A DNA stretch of 64,000 nucleotides from assembly GCA_046153945.1 (NCBI GenBank), contig JBJXFF010000052.1, forward strand, positions 6,303-70,302, read 5' to 3'. Within the stretch, counting starts at the first letter, position 1, and each line of letters begins with the position of its first letter. A program made the translations under genes and the position numbers. The notes under the pieces were generated by a model. That model was not told the DNA's origin. It ran no database searches and was given only the letters and a program-made list of their open reading frames with translations. Of this stretch, positions 17,939 through 26,511 are shown in pieces. Source of the DNA: SXOA01 sp046153945. Lineage in GTDB: Bacteria; Planctomycetota; Planctomycetia; Pirellulales; Pirellulaceae.

Positions 17939-18402
17939 CCCAGAAGTGCAGCTCGCTTTTCAGCAATAAACTTGGCGTGGTGAGTGACGTGCCCAGTGAC
18001 ACGGCGCAGGAGCGCTTCAAAAGTCATTTCCCCCGCTTCGCTATGCACTCCCGGTCGCTGGAAGTCGGCGGCCGGCAGAGTGCGCAGGATGCGTGTCATG
18101 GACTGCCGGCAGGATTCAATGACATTCAGTTCCTCGGCCAGATCCCGCTGGTGATAGGCGAACTTGGCGGCGAAGGCGTTCTCATCCCGGCCGAAAAACG
18201 TCGGCCGGTCCTGCACCAGGATAACCCTAAGCCGGTCGAGATAAACCGGCTCGAAATCGGCCAGGTGGCAAACCACTTCGAGGACGCTCCACTTGCCAGG
18301 AATGGGACGAGCGCGAACTTGCTCCGCGGAAAGACCGGCCACCAACTTGCGGAGTTCCGCGGGACCGGCAGCGTATTGGTCGATAAGGGCAGCGATGGTC
18401 AT
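17935..18402 (-). CDS. DinB-like four-helix protein
   Basis: A 155-residue DinB-superfamily protein. The first helix TIAALIDQYAAGPAELRKLV, then PGKWSVLEVVCHLADFEPVY with a metal-ligand His, and the C-terminal GHVTHHAKFI pair match the His-ligand pattern of this metal-binding fold. Members include thiol-dependent transferases and damage-induced proteins; the substrate here is unknown. The ATG at 18402 places the first helix at the N-terminus. It lies 7 bases downstream of the uracil-DNA glycosylase gene and is probably cotranscribed, but a shared role in repair is only a guess. Confidence 0.78.
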   Translation of the reverse strand: MTIAALIDQYAAGPAELRKLVAGLSAEQVRARPIPGKWSVLEVVCHLADFEPVYLDRLRVILVQDRPTFFGRDENAFAAKFAYHQRDLAEELNVIESCRQSMTRILRTLPAADFQRPGVHSEAGEMTFEALLRRVTGHVTHHAKFIAEKRAALLG

Positions 18403-18409
18403 GGTTTGG

Positions 18410-19294
18410 CTACGCTTTCTTGGGCAATTCCACACCCATATCCTTGAGCAGCATCTGCATGTCGTCCCACACAAGCTTCTTGGCGTCGGGGGACCGCAAC
18501 AGGTACGACGGATGATACGTGGCAATCGCCTTGCTTCCCCGATAGGCAAAAAACTTGCTCCGCAGCCGTCCGATGGGCGTATCGGTTTCCAACAGCGACT
18601 GGGCGGCGTGCGTTCCCAGACAGACGATGTACTCCGGCTGGAGAATCTCAAGCTGCCGCTCCCAAAACGGACGGCAGTTCGCAAGTTCCGCGGGGTCCGG
18701 CGGCCGGTTGTCCGGCGGGCGGCATTTGAGCGTGTTCAGGATGTAGACGTCTTCCCGCTTCCAGGTGCACGCCTCGATGATCTTGTTGAGAAGTTGCCCG
18801 GCCCGTCCGACAAAGGGCTCTCCCTTCTTGTCTTCGTCCGCCCCAGGAGCTTCGCCAAACATCACCACCCGCGGAGTGACATCTCCGACGCCGAACACCG
18901 TCTGCGTCCGATACGCGGCTAGCTCGCGGCAGAGCTTGCACCCCTTCACCTCGCCACTGTTCATTGCTTCCATCGCCGCGGTCCGGACTTCTTTCCCGTT
19001 CAATTTCGGTGGATAGGGCTGATGGATCAGCGAGCCCGCGGCGGGAACAACGGGGGCAGCTTTCGCACGGGGCATATCGGGTTCCTTCCGGATCGGGGGC
19101 GAGATTGGTGCGGGCTGCGCGTGGGGTAGGCTTCCAGCCTGCCCGGCATCTGCCAGGCCGGCTCTGCTCGGCCTGGCACCTTCCACCGGCGGCGGTAGCT
19201 TCCCCAACTGCTGCACCCCCGCGCGCGACAAACTCTCCAGCCGCTGCGTCAGGATGCGGCGAGCGCGCGCCAGGGATGCGTCGTCGGTGGGCAT
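18410..19294 (-). CDS. type-4 uracil-DNA glycosylase (iron-sulfur)
   Basis: A 294-residue family 4 uracil-DNA glycosylase, which removes uracil from DNA in base excision repair. The catalytic domain starts near residue 110. Landmarks are the Cys pair CKLCREL, then VFGVGD, motif 1 GEAPGADEDKKGEPFVG, NTLKCRPPDNRPP, NCRPFWERQL, LGTHAAQSLL and motif 2 ATYHPSYLLR. The four Cys expected for the 4Fe-4S cluster (CxxC, KC and NC) are visible. The N-terminal 100 residues are Pro/Ala-rich and probably disordered, an extension beyond the usual 200 residues. GTG at 19324 is a possible earlier start. Confidence 0.93.
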   Translation of the reverse strand: MPTDDASLARARRILTQRLESLSRAGVQQLGKLPPPVEGARPSRAGLADAGQAGSLPHAQPAPISPPIRKEPDMPRAKAAPVVPAAGSLIHQPYPPKLNGKEVRTAAMEAMNSGEVKGCKLCRELAAYRTQTVFGVGDVTPRVVMFGEAPGADEDKKGEPFVGRAGQLLNKIIEACTWKREDVYILNTLKCRPPDNRPPDPAELANCRPFWERQLEILQPEYIVCLGTHAAQSLLETDTPIGRLRSKFFAYRGSKAIATYHPSYLLRSPDAKKLVWDDMQMLLKDMGVELPKKA

Positions 19295-19353
19295 AGCATC
19301 GTTATAGGAAGACGGAGCGACCACGAGAAGCAGAGATCGGAGACAATTCCTGG

Positions 19354-19590
19354 TTACAATTCGTCTCCAGTTTGCGGCGGTCGTTTCGCGACTTTCGCCA
19401 GCACCTTTTTGAACTTCCGCTTATCCGCCCGCTGCGCCCGTTCATTCAGATAGCTTTCGGTAGCCAGGGCCGAAACCTTCTCGGCCACCGCCGTCGTAAT
19501 GAACTGGTTGATCGAGACATTGTCGCGCTCGGCGAGGTCGCGCAGCGACCGATGGAGCGAGTCCGGCAAACGCAGGCTGATATTGCTCAT
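19354..19590 (-). CDS. ribbon-helix-helix protein, HicB-like antitoxin without visible toxin
   Basis: A 78-residue small DNA-binding protein. SNISLRLPDSLHRSLRDLAERDNVSINQFITTAVAEKV is, in two parts, a strand then two helices as in HicB C-terminal or CopG-type ribbon-helix-helix repressors. A Lys/Arg-rich tail follows. Such proteins usually repress their own toxin-antitoxin operon, but no HicA or other small toxin gene adjoins it: the neighbours are the glycosylase and der. It may be a solitary antitoxin or a plain regulator. The ATG at 19590 starts exactly at the strand. Confidence 0.75.
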   Translation of the reverse strand: MSNISLRLPDSLHRSLRDLAERDNVSINQFITTAVAEKVSALATESYLNERAQRADKRKFKKVLAKVAKRPPQTGDEL

Positions 19591-19797
19591 TTCGCTTCTC
19601 CCTACTTCCACTATAGTCCGAGGCGCAAGTTCCTTCCGCAGCCTCCAACCACCAAAAATCCTACCATTAATTTGGCCTGTTTCCCAACTCTCCGTCTCTC
19701 TTTCTCTCCCTACGCTCCTCGCCCCCCCGCCCCTCAGTGACTATGATAAGAGTGGGGAATTTCCCCCATTTAGCCGCTCCGAAAGCTTCGCCGCCCC

Positions 19798-21300
19798 ATG
19801 CCCGTTCCGCAGGTTGTCATCGTCGGTCGTCCAAACGTCGGCAAGTCCAGCATTCTCAACTGGATGGCCGGGCGGAGGATCTCCATTGTCGATGACAAGG
19901 CGGGGGTCACCCGCGACCGGGTTTCGTATCTCATGGAGGAGCGGGAGCGGTTCTTCGAGCTGGTCGATACCGGCGGCATCGGCATTGTCGACGACGACAA
20001 CCTGAGCAAGCAGGTGGAGGAGCAGATCGAAGCGGCCATCGACTCCGCGGATGTGATTCTGTTCGTCGTGGATACCCGTACGGGGGTCATGCTGCACGAC
20101 GAAGTCGTCGCCAAGCGGCTGCGGTATGTCGATAAGCCGATCATTTGCGTGGCAAATAAGGCGGATGCTGACACGCTCGATTCGCAGGCGGACGAATTCT
20201 ACAAGCTGGGCCGCGGCAAGCTGGTGAAGGTCAGCACCCAGCAAAACCGCAACAAGCACATTCTGCTCAATATGATTCTGGAGCGGCTGCCGGAGGTGAC
20301 GGCGGCGGAAGCCGAGGCGGCGGAAGAGCCGGTGATGAAGATGGCGATTGTCGGCCGCCGCAACACGGGGAAGAGCACGTTCATCAACACGCTGGCCCAA
20401 GGGGAGCGGATGATCGTGAGCGAAATCGCCGGCACCACGCGGGACAGCGTGGACGTCCGGTTTGAACTCGACGGCCAGACCTTCATGGCCATCGACACCC
20501 CCGGCGTTCGCCGCACTAAAAGCGTCAAGACCGACATCGACTTCTACAGCCTCCACCGGGCCCAGCGAAGCATCCGCCGGGCTGACGTCGTTCTGCTCTT
20601 CTTCGACTGCACACAGCGGCTCAGCAAGGTGGACAAGCAACTTTGTCAGTACATCGGCGACAACTTCCGACCTTGCATCTTCGTGGTCAACAAGTGGGAC
20701 CTGCTTTACGGCCAAATGCCGACGGAGCGGTGGGTGACCTACCTGCGGGACAATTTTCCGACCATGTGGCACGTCCCCATCGCTTTCATCACGGGTGAGA
20801 CGGGCAAAAACGTCAAAGCTCTGCTCAACCACGCCCAGATGCTCTTCAAGCAGTCCAAGGACCGGGTCTCCACCTCGGAACTCAACCGCCTGGTCCGGGC
20901 CGCGATGAAAAAGACTCCGCCCCCCATGTTCGGCTCGTTCCGCCCCAAGGTCTATTACGCCACGCAGGTCGGCACCCAGCCCCCCACGCTGGTCCTGATG
21001 TGCAATGAGCCCAAAGCCTTCCAGCCGACCTACCGCCGCTACCTGCTGAGCGTCTTCCGCGACTACCTCAAATTCGGGGAAGTCCCCATCAAGCTCTACC
21101 TGAAAAAACGGGGCACCAGCGACAAGCGGGACGAAGTCGAACCCGAAGTGACCGACGAAGTCGTCGCCAGCCACGCCCAACTCATGGCCGTCCCCGACCA
21201 GGAAGACGACGATATGGACAGCGCCATCTCCGACTCCGGCGATGTCATGGCGATGGATGGGGGGAGCAGCGATAGCGTGCTGGAGGAGGGGGAGCAGTAG
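19798..21300 (+). CDS. der: ribosome-assembly GTPase Der (EngA)
   Basis: A 500-residue tandem GTPase needed for 50S subunit assembly. G domain 1 has GRPNVGKS (residues 9-16), DTGG and NKAD. G domain 2 has GRRNTGKS near residue 186, DTPGVRRTK and NKWD. A C-terminal KH-like domain follows (MCNEPKAFQPTYRRYL, then KLYLKKRGT). The final 45 residues are an acidic tail. Length and order match Der. No partner gene is adjacent. Confidence 0.97.
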   Translation: MPVPQVVIVGRPNVGKSSILNWMAGRRISIVDDKAGVTRDRVSYLMEERERFFELVDTGGIGIVDDDNLSKQVEEQIEAAIDSADVILFVVDTRTGVMLHDEVVAKRLRYVDKPIICVANKADADTLDSQADEFYKLGRGKLVKVSTQQNRNKHILLNMILERLPEVTAAEAEAAEEPVMKMAIVGRRNTGKSTFINTLAQGERMIVSEIAGTTRDSVDVRFELDGQTFMAIDTPGVRRTKSVKTDIDFYSLHRAQRSIRRADVVLLFFDCTQRLSKVDKQLCQYIGDNFRPCIFVVNKWDLLYGQMPTERWVTYLRDNFPTMWHVPIAFITGETGKNVKALLNHAQMLFKQSKDRVSTSELNRLVRAAMKKTPPPMFGSFRPKVYYATQVGTQPPTLVLMCNEPKAFQPTYRRYLLSVFRDYLKFGEVPIKLYLKKRGTSDKRDEVEPEVTDEVVASHAQLMAVPDQEDDDMDSAISDSGDVMAMDGGSSDSVLEEGEQ

Positions 21301-21444
21301 TCGCAGGTAGCAGTGCGATGGTGACAAGTTCACATTGATGTCGTGTCGGCCTGTAGCGCAAGGAAACTTGCTCCTTCTCCCTCACTCCGATACGATTGAA
21401 GGTATCGGCAAGCGATCGGGGCCTTGCCGGGAATGGAGTTTGCT

Positions 21445-22737
21445 ATGAGGCTGCGCATGCTGCTGGTTCTTTCGCTGATTGTCATCGGCGGGCCTACCGC
21501 TTTTTCTCATCCCCTCTCGGCACAAGAGGAGAAGGGGGCGGCTCATGTCGCTCGACTCTTGGATGTTGGCTGGGGAACCACGACTTCGTTTCGCACTGCG
21601 GCGGACTCGCAGGCCGAAGTCCTTTACTCGGCAGCCGGCCGGCATCCCTCGGCGCTCTATGCCACGGCGCTCGTGCAAATCAAGCAGCGACGTTATGCCG
21701 AGGCGGTAAAGCTGATGGACGAGGTGTTGGCTCGGGATGAGGGGAATCTCCCCGCGTGGCGAGCCAAGGTCTGGCTGCTGACCGTGCTCAAGAATTATGA
21801 AGGGGCGATGGTAGCCGCGGACCAGCTTTCCAATTTGCTGCCGAAGGATGTTGCCAAAACAGGTGAGGAAGACCCCGAGCGGGCCTATGTGGCGTTTCTC
21901 GGCCGCATCTATGGCTTTCTCGGCGGGCCGGCTCAAGCGAATGTGAGCATCGATGCCCGCAAGGATTCGGAGAAAGCAGTGACGGGCCGAATGACCGAAA
22001 GCCGGCAGGTTGTCTTCGAGGAGGCCCGGGATGGCGTGCTGCAAAAATTCGTCGAGCTATCCGATGCCAAGGAAAATGTGAAGGACAAAGCCAAGGAACA
22101 AGCGGACGCCGAACGGGAAAAGGTGCTGACCGAGATTGCTGAGTTGCGAGATGTCAACAAGGAAAAGGTTAAAGAGTTGGAAGCCAAGATTGAAAAGGGC
22201 AAGAAAGAGCATGAAAAGGAAAGCGACTACGTTCGCAAGGCCGATGCTCCGCTGCAGACTCGCCTCACTGAATTGAGCACCCAGGCGGCCAGCGTCAACA
22301 TGCAACTCATCAACATCGATTCGCAGATCGTCCTGGTGCAAGCCAACCTCAACGCCACCAAGGACCAGAACGTGCGAAACCTGCTTTTCCTCGAACTCAA
22401 CCGGCTCAGTGCCCTGGAAGGGACTACCCAGGCGGATCTTTTCAACCTTAACCGCCAAGCCGCCGCCGTTCAGCAGCAGCGGTCGACCCTGGCCGTTCGG
22501 CAGCAGAGGGCGGACGCGGACCTGGCCAACAAGATTAGCCAGGTCGATGACGAGCTGAATGTCATCGCCAAGAAGGAGCGGCGGGCCGACATCGCCCAGA
22601 AGCGGGCGGCCAAGGCGGGAGCAACGACGCCGCAGTCCGCCCTTTCGCTATCGGCCCAGGCCGGGGCTCTGATTACCTACGACCCTTTCCCCCTCGAACA
22701 GGAAAAGAGCCGCTTGCTCGCCCGTTTGAAGCGATAA
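21445..22737 (+). CDS. exported TPR and coiled-coil protein of unknown function
   Basis: About 430 residues. Residues 1-27 are a signal peptide (MLLVLSLIVIGGPTAFSHPLSAQ). Residues 65-130 carry two TPR-like helix pairs (ALYATALVQIKQRRYAEAVKLMDEVLARD, read in two parts). Residues 190-410 are highly charged and heptad-like, fitting a long coiled coil. GGAG lies 6 bases before the ATG at 21445; ATG 21433 or TTG 21424 are alternatives. It should lie in the periplasm or outside the inner membrane. I do not recognise the family. It converges with the next gene, with 8 bases between stops. Confidence 0.72.
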   Translation: MRLRMLLVLSLIVIGGPTAFSHPLSAQEEKGAAHVARLLDVGWGTTTSFRTAADSQAEVLYSAAGRHPSALYATALVQIKQRRYAEAVKLMDEVLARDEGNLPAWRAKVWLLTVLKNYEGAMVAADQLSNLLPKDVAKTGEEDPERAYVAFLGRIYGFLGGPAQANVSIDARKDSEKAVTGRMTESRQVVFEEARDGVLQKFVELSDAKENVKDKAKEQADAEREKVLTEIAELRDVNKEKVKELEAKIEKGKKEHEKESDYVRKADAPLQTRLTELSTQAASVNMQLINIDSQIVLVQANLNATKDQNVRNLLFLELNRLSALEGTTQADLFNLNRQAAAVQQQRSTLAVRQQRADADLANKISQVDDELNVIAKKERRADIAQKRAAKAGATTPQSALSLSAQAGALITYDPFPLEQEKSRLLARLKR

Positions 22738-22745
22738 TTGATCGC

Positions 22746-23207
22746 TCATTTTCGATTGCCGCCGGGGTGTCCATCCCCCGGAAACCTTTGTCCCGCTTCC
22801 TTGGGTCCACCGGCGAATTGCCGTTTCCCATGATCGTCAGGTCGTTGAGGCGGGGGCATGTCATTGGGGTGGTTCTCCTTCCAGTTCGCCAACCTCGTCC
22901 GCATTTCCTGCTGGTGGCTTTCGATTTTGGCTTTTACCTCCCGATGGTGTTCCTTCCGCTTTTGCTCCCGCTCCAGCATGGCGGCCTTGATCTTTTCCTG
23001 CTGCTGCGGCGTTAACTCCCGCTGCTGTTTCGGCTCCTTGTGTTTGGGTTCCATTTGCTGCCGTTGTTGGCGGAGAAAGTGATCTGGTTTACCGGCTGGC
23101 GGGAGATGGCCTTTGCCGCCGCGAGAGCCCCCCTCCTCGGCCAATAAGCTGGCCGGCAGCGCCAGGAATCCAACGGCCAACGCGAACTTGCAGCAACAAT
23201 TCATCAC
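22746..23207 (-). CDS. exported basic low-complexity protein
   Basis: A 153-residue protein with a clear signal peptide (residues 1-23, ending ALPASLLAEE) and a mature part dominated by Lys, Gln, Glu, Pro, His and Arg. The middle (ELTPQQQEKIKAAMLEREQ and the following charged helix) recalls periplasmic stress proteins such as Spy/CpxP, where LTPEQ starts a helix, but the similarity is short and may reflect composition only. The tail is Gly/Pro/Asp-rich and disordered. No other function is visible. Confidence 0.6.
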   Translation of the reverse strand: MMNCCCKFALAVGFLALPASLLAEEGGSRGGKGHLPPAGKPDHFLRQQRQQMEPKHKEPKQQRELTPQQQEKIKAAMLEREQKRKEHHREVKAKIESHQQEMRTRLANWKENHPNDMPPPQRPDDHGKRQFAGGPKEAGQRFPGDGHPGGNRK

Positions 23208-23306
23208 ACACCTCGGGTAAGAAAGGACCGGAAGCGAGCAAACAGGCGGAATCGCCGACTCGAATGAGCCAACTGAACCCTACGTTATGAATCCCGCACG
23301 GGCAAT

Positions 23307-23315
23307 TGTTATACT
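23307..23315 (+). promoter_or_regulatory. extended -10 promoter immediately before an ATG (leaderless candidate)
   Basis: TGTTATACT is an extended -10 element (TGn then TATACT at 23310-23315). The dehydrogenase ATG is at 23322, where transcription would be expected to begin, and no ribosome binding site precedes it. The -35 region is weak. Confidence 0.45.
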
Positions 23316-23321
23316 GGCCCT

Positions 23322-24116
23322 ATGATTCACCTTCGCGGCCACTCTGCCCTCATTACCGGTTCGACTAAGGGAGTCGGCCGTTCCATTGCCGTCGCCTTTG
23401 CCGAGGCGGGGGCGAACGTCGTCCTGCACGGCCGGGCACCCGGGCCAGATGCCGACGAAGCACTTGCCGCCTGTCGCGCTCATGGCGTGCGGGCGGAGTA
23501 CATCACGGGGGATTTGGCGGGGCCGACGATGGAAGTGGCGGACTCGGTCTTTCATCAGGCGCTGAAGGTAATGCCGGAGATCGACATCCTGGTCAACAAC
23601 GCCGGGAACTACAACGACGTGCCGTTTCTCGAAATGGACTATAAGCGTTTCGAGCGTACGTTTCGGCTCAATGTCTTTTCGGTCTTCTTCCTGACGCAGA
23701 AATTCGCCCGCCGCTGGGTGGAGCGGAAAACAGCCGGCCGGGTGCTCATGATCGGTTCCATCAACGGCCGGTTGGCGGAGCAGACGCACTCCTGCTACGA
23801 CACCAGCAAGGGAGCCATTGAGGCGATGGTCAAAACACTCTGCGTCGAACTCGCCCCACTCGGCATACGGGTTAACGGCCTGGCCCCCGGCCTGGTTCGC
23901 ACTCCCCTCACCAGCATTATCGACCAGGACGAACGGTTCGCCCGCTGGATGGAACTGCACACCCCTAACCGGCAGGTTCCCGGCAGCGAAGTCTGCGGCG
24001 ACGGGGCGGTCTACCTTTGCAGCGACGCCGCCAGCCACGTCCACGGCCAGATGCTGCTGGTCGACGGCGGCATGAGCGCCTGGCAACAGCCGGATATGCC
24101 GAAATCATGGAAGTGA
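23322..24116 (+). CDS. short-chain dehydrogenase/reductase
   Basis: A 264-residue classical SDR oxidoreductase. The cofactor loop is ITGSTKGVGRSIA (residues 11-23). NNAG occurs near residue 90, the catalytic Ser is in LMIGSING and the catalytic Tyr-Lys is in YDTSKGA. HGRAP after the second strand, in place of an acidic residue, favours NADP. GQMLLVDGGMSAW near the end is the usual C-terminal motif. The substrate is unknown. It is a single gene that converges with mrp and has a possible leaderless promoter directly upstream. Confidence 0.9.
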   Translation: MIHLRGHSALITGSTKGVGRSIAVAFAEAGANVVLHGRAPGPDADEALAACRAHGVRAEYITGDLAGPTMEVADSVFHQALKVMPEIDILVNNAGNYNDVPFLEMDYKRFERTFRLNVFSVFFLTQKFARRWVERKTAGRVLMIGSINGRLAEQTHSCYDTSKGAIEAMVKTLCVELAPLGIRVNGLAPGLVRTPLTSIIDQDERFARWMELHTPNRQVPGSEVCGDGAVYLCSDAASHVHGQMLLVDGGMSAWQQPDMPKSWK

Positions 24117-24126
24117 CTAGCGCCGG

Positions 24127-25212
24127 CTACAGCGTCGGCAGTTGCGGGACCGGCGGGCTGGTGGCGGCGGCAGTGGCTCGGTTGCGGACGAGCGTGGTGA
24201 CAATTTTCTCCAGATACGGGCCGACGATGGGATCGTCGAAGTTGCCGAAGGTCGAGCCTTCGTCCCCCTTCACGCGGATTTGCATGTTCAGCGGTACTTC
24301 TCCCAGGAAGGGGACGCGCAGCTCCTCGGCCTTCTTGCGGGCTCCGCCGCTGCCGAAGATGTCGTACTTCTTGCCGCAATCGGGGCAGATGAAGCCGCTC
24401 ATGTTTTCGACCATTCCCAGGATGGGAATGTTGACCTTGCGGAACATGGCGATGGCCTTCACCGCGTCGAGCAGAGCCACTTCCTGCGGCGTGCAGACCA
24501 CGACGGCGCCGGTGAGCGGCAGCATTTGCGAAAGGGTGAGAGCGATGTCGCCCGTGCCGGGGGGCATGTCGATGATGAGATAGTCGAGGTCCCCCCAGGC
24601 GGTGTCGCGGAGGAATTGCGTGATGGCCCCGTGCAGCATCGGCCCTCGCCAAACGACGGCTTCGCCAGGGGGGACGAGGAACCCCATCGACATCACGGGC
24701 ATGTCGCCGGAATAGATGGGGCGAATTCTTCCTTCGATGACTTCCGGCCGCGGTGCATCGCCCAGGCCGAGCAGGTGCGGCACGCTGGGACCGTAGACAT
24801 CGGCATCCATAAGGCCGACCTTGCATCCGGCCCGCTTGAGGCCGAGGGCCAGCACGGTGGCGATGGTGCTCTTTCCCACGCCCCCTTTGCCGGAGCCGAC
24901 CGCAATTACGCTCTTGGCGGTCAGGCCGATATTCCCAATCTTCATCGCCGGCCGCTCGTGTACGGCGAGTTTGACCAGCACCTCCCTGAGCTGCGGCAGC
25001 CGGGCTTTGATGCGCTCGACGAGGCTGGCCTTGGTTTCATTCGCAATGGGGGCGGAATGCGACGTGAGGGCGAGTGTGAGCGAGGCTTTGTCCCCCTCCA
25101 CCTTCAAATCGCGGATTTGCGACAGCGACAGTGCCCCGCGCCCCGTCTCCGGGTCGGGAAAATCACCAATCGCGGACTGTAACGCGGCAATATCAACCTG
25201 GCCTACGGCCAT
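24127..25212 (-). CDS. mrp: Mrp/ApbC iron-sulfur cluster carrier ATPase
   Basis: A 361-residue P-loop protein that carries and delivers Fe-S clusters. Residues 1-90 are the MIP18/DUF59-type domain. The deviant Walker A GKGGVGKST is near residue 107, with MDADVYGPS and IIDMPPGTGD following. CPDC near residue 283 provides the cluster-binding Cys pair at the dimer interface. GGAG precedes the ATG. The Ala/Thr/Pro tail is short. It stands alone between the dehydrogenase and the phosphotransferase, on the opposite strand to the first. Confidence 0.94.
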   Translation of the reverse strand: MAVGQVDIAALQSAIGDFPDPETGRGALSLSQIRDLKVEGDKASLTLALTSHSAPIANETKASLVERIKARLPQLREVLVKLAVHERPAMKIGNIGLTAKSVIAVGSGKGGVGKSTIATVLALGLKRAGCKVGLMDADVYGPSVPHLLGLGDAPRPEVIEGRIRPIYSGDMPVMSMGFLVPPGEAVVWRGPMLHGAITQFLRDTAWGDLDYLIIDMPPGTGDIALTLSQMLPLTGAVVVCTPQEVALLDAVKAIAMFRKVNIPILGMVENMSGFICPDCGKKYDIFGSGGARKKAEELRVPFLGEVPLNMQIRVKGDEGSTFGNFDDPIVGPYLEKIVTTLVRNRATAAATSPPVPQLPTL

Positions 25213-25304
25213 GGGGAGTCTCCAAAGGGATTTTTGAACACCTGTCTTTTACCCTCATTACGGGCTAAGTGACAAGGACGGCAAACTTGTTTTTGTGAAG
25301 CGAA

Positions 25305-26444
25305 TTATCCAAACAACAGTTGTAATTTGTTGCCCAGTGACGCTATTGCCGTGTCAAAATCGGACGTGGGAGAATACTTCAGTTCCCGAAGCACGAATTG
25401 TCGTACTTCGTGGCGCAAGTCTTCCGCCAAGTAGGTTACCTGACTCTTTCCATCGACTCGCGCCAGCAGGCAGGCGAAAAAATGACGGCTGAGGAGCGCA
25501 TGAAGCAAAGTGACTTCAGAGTCGATGGCCGTTGTTCCCCAGTTAAACCCGGCAGCACGAACTACTTTTGGCGCATTGGTTTCCACGGTCGTTTGCACCT
25601 CTGCGTTGTATGCTTTGCCAAATGTGTCGATCAAGTTGAGATACGAGCGGTAATTTCTCCGGGCCGCAAAGGCTTTAAGTGCCAAGTGTGACGTCAAAAA
25701 GCCAAGGTCAAATGTCGGGTCGCCGTAATGCCCGACTTCGAAGTCAATGAGCATCAATTGACCGGGCGAGATGAGCAGGTTTTTGGGACTAAAGTCGCCG
25801 TGAACCAAGCAGCGCGGATGCAGATCACATCCACTAGTTAGGTGATTTAGTAAATCGGAGAGTTGTGGGTGTATTCGAATCAACTCTCGGTAATAAGGGT
25901 CAATTCGCAAATCGTAGAAGTACTTCTTTTCCGCAAACTGGTGGCCTAGATCCTTGTTGTTCCATGATGCGGCATGAAGCCTTCCCAGCAGCGTGCCGCA
26001 GGCGGCTGCGATTTGCGGGTCGGCTTCGCCGGCGAGCAGGAGTTCCTTCCAGGTTTTGTGGCTGGAAGGGGCGGCTGTCATGGCGTAGCAGTAATTCTCG
26101 CGGTCGGAGAAGAGAATTTGTGGGACGGTCGTCGTCCACGGAGAGGAGGAATTAGTATCAGGGGGCTGACGCCCCCCGCTCGCCAGGAGGTGGCCGCAGA
26201 TTTCTAGAACTTCGACTTCCCGCCAGATTCGCTCGATGCTGCAGAGCCATTCTTGCTGCACCTTGAGTCGCGGCAGGGCTTGTTTCAAGACGAAGTCACC
26301 GCCCGAAGAGTCAGGGCGGTGTACGAGCAGCACGGTGTTGGAAACACCGCCGGAGAGTTCGCGAATTTCGACCCGTTCGCGAGTGCCAATCGAGCCCCGC
26401 TCACGAAGATAACTCGCTGCCGTATGAGGAGTCAGTTCCAACAT
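25305..26444 (-). CDS. aminoglycoside-phosphotransferase-fold small-molecule kinase
   Basis: A 379-residue APH/choline-kinase-fold enzyme. The N-terminal lobe has SGGVSNTVLLV (nucleotide loop) and DFVLKQA (ATP-binding Lys). The catalytic loop is LVHGDFSPKNLL and the metal site IDFEVGHYGDPTFDLGF. The substrate is unknown. Methylthioribose kinase was considered because mtnA occurs at 53.6 kb, but the catalytic blocks do not match MtnK. Residues about 87-96 (ASGGRQPPDT) are encoded by a copy of a dispersed intergenic repeat (26154-26184), so part of the loop is a repeat insertion. Parts of the gene are AT-richer than its neighbours. Confidence 0.82.
   Translation of the reverse strand: MLELTPHTAASYLRERGSIGTRERVEIRELSGGVSNTVLLVHRPDSSGGDFVLKQALPRLKVQQEWLCSIERIWREVEVLEICGHLLASGGRQPPDTNSSSPWTTTVPQILFSDRENYCYAMTAAPSSHKTWKELLLAGEADPQIAAACGTLLGRLHAASWNNKDLGHQFAEKKYFYDLRIDPYYRELIRIHPQLSDLLNHLTSGCDLHPRCLVHGDFSPKNLLISPGQLMLIDFEVGHYGDPTFDLGFLTSHLALKAFAARRNYRSYLNLIDTFGKAYNAEVQTTVETNAPKVVRAAGFNWGTTAIDSEVTLLHALLSRHFFACLLARVDGKSQVTYLAEDLRHEVRQFVLRELKYSPTSDFDTAIASLGNKLQLLFG
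26154..26184 (-). repeat. dispersed repeat translated inside the phosphotransferase gene
   Basis: This 31-base stretch matches the reverse complement of 63934-63964 at 30 of 31 positions. There it lies directly after a stop codon and forms a hairpin arm. Here it is read in frame and encodes ASGGRQPPDT. Confidence 0.88.
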
Positions 26445-26461
26445 ACCGCCAATCTAATCAA

Positions 26462-26498
26462 AGCCACGCCCACGCAAAGCCGTGGGCGTGCCACCCGG
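26462..26498. repeat. hairpin repeat, CACGCCCACG family
   Basis: CACGCCCACG (26465-26474) and CGTGGGCGTG (26481-26490) form a perfect 10-base stem with loop CAAAGC. It lies between the pyrophosphatase stop and the phosphotransferase start, on whose strand it could terminate. Related sequence forms a longer element at 62317-62398. Confidence 0.75.
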
Positions 26499-26511
26499 AT
26501 TTCATTCTCGG

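Noticed and set aside
19741..21333. Minus-strand open frame of 530 codons across der
   Set aside because: The plus strand encodes Der with both G domains; the antisense product has only composition bias.
25305..26444. Methylthioribose kinase partner for mtnA
   Set aside because: The catalytic blocks follow the general APH pattern and differ from MtnK, and the gene is 28 kb away from mtnA.
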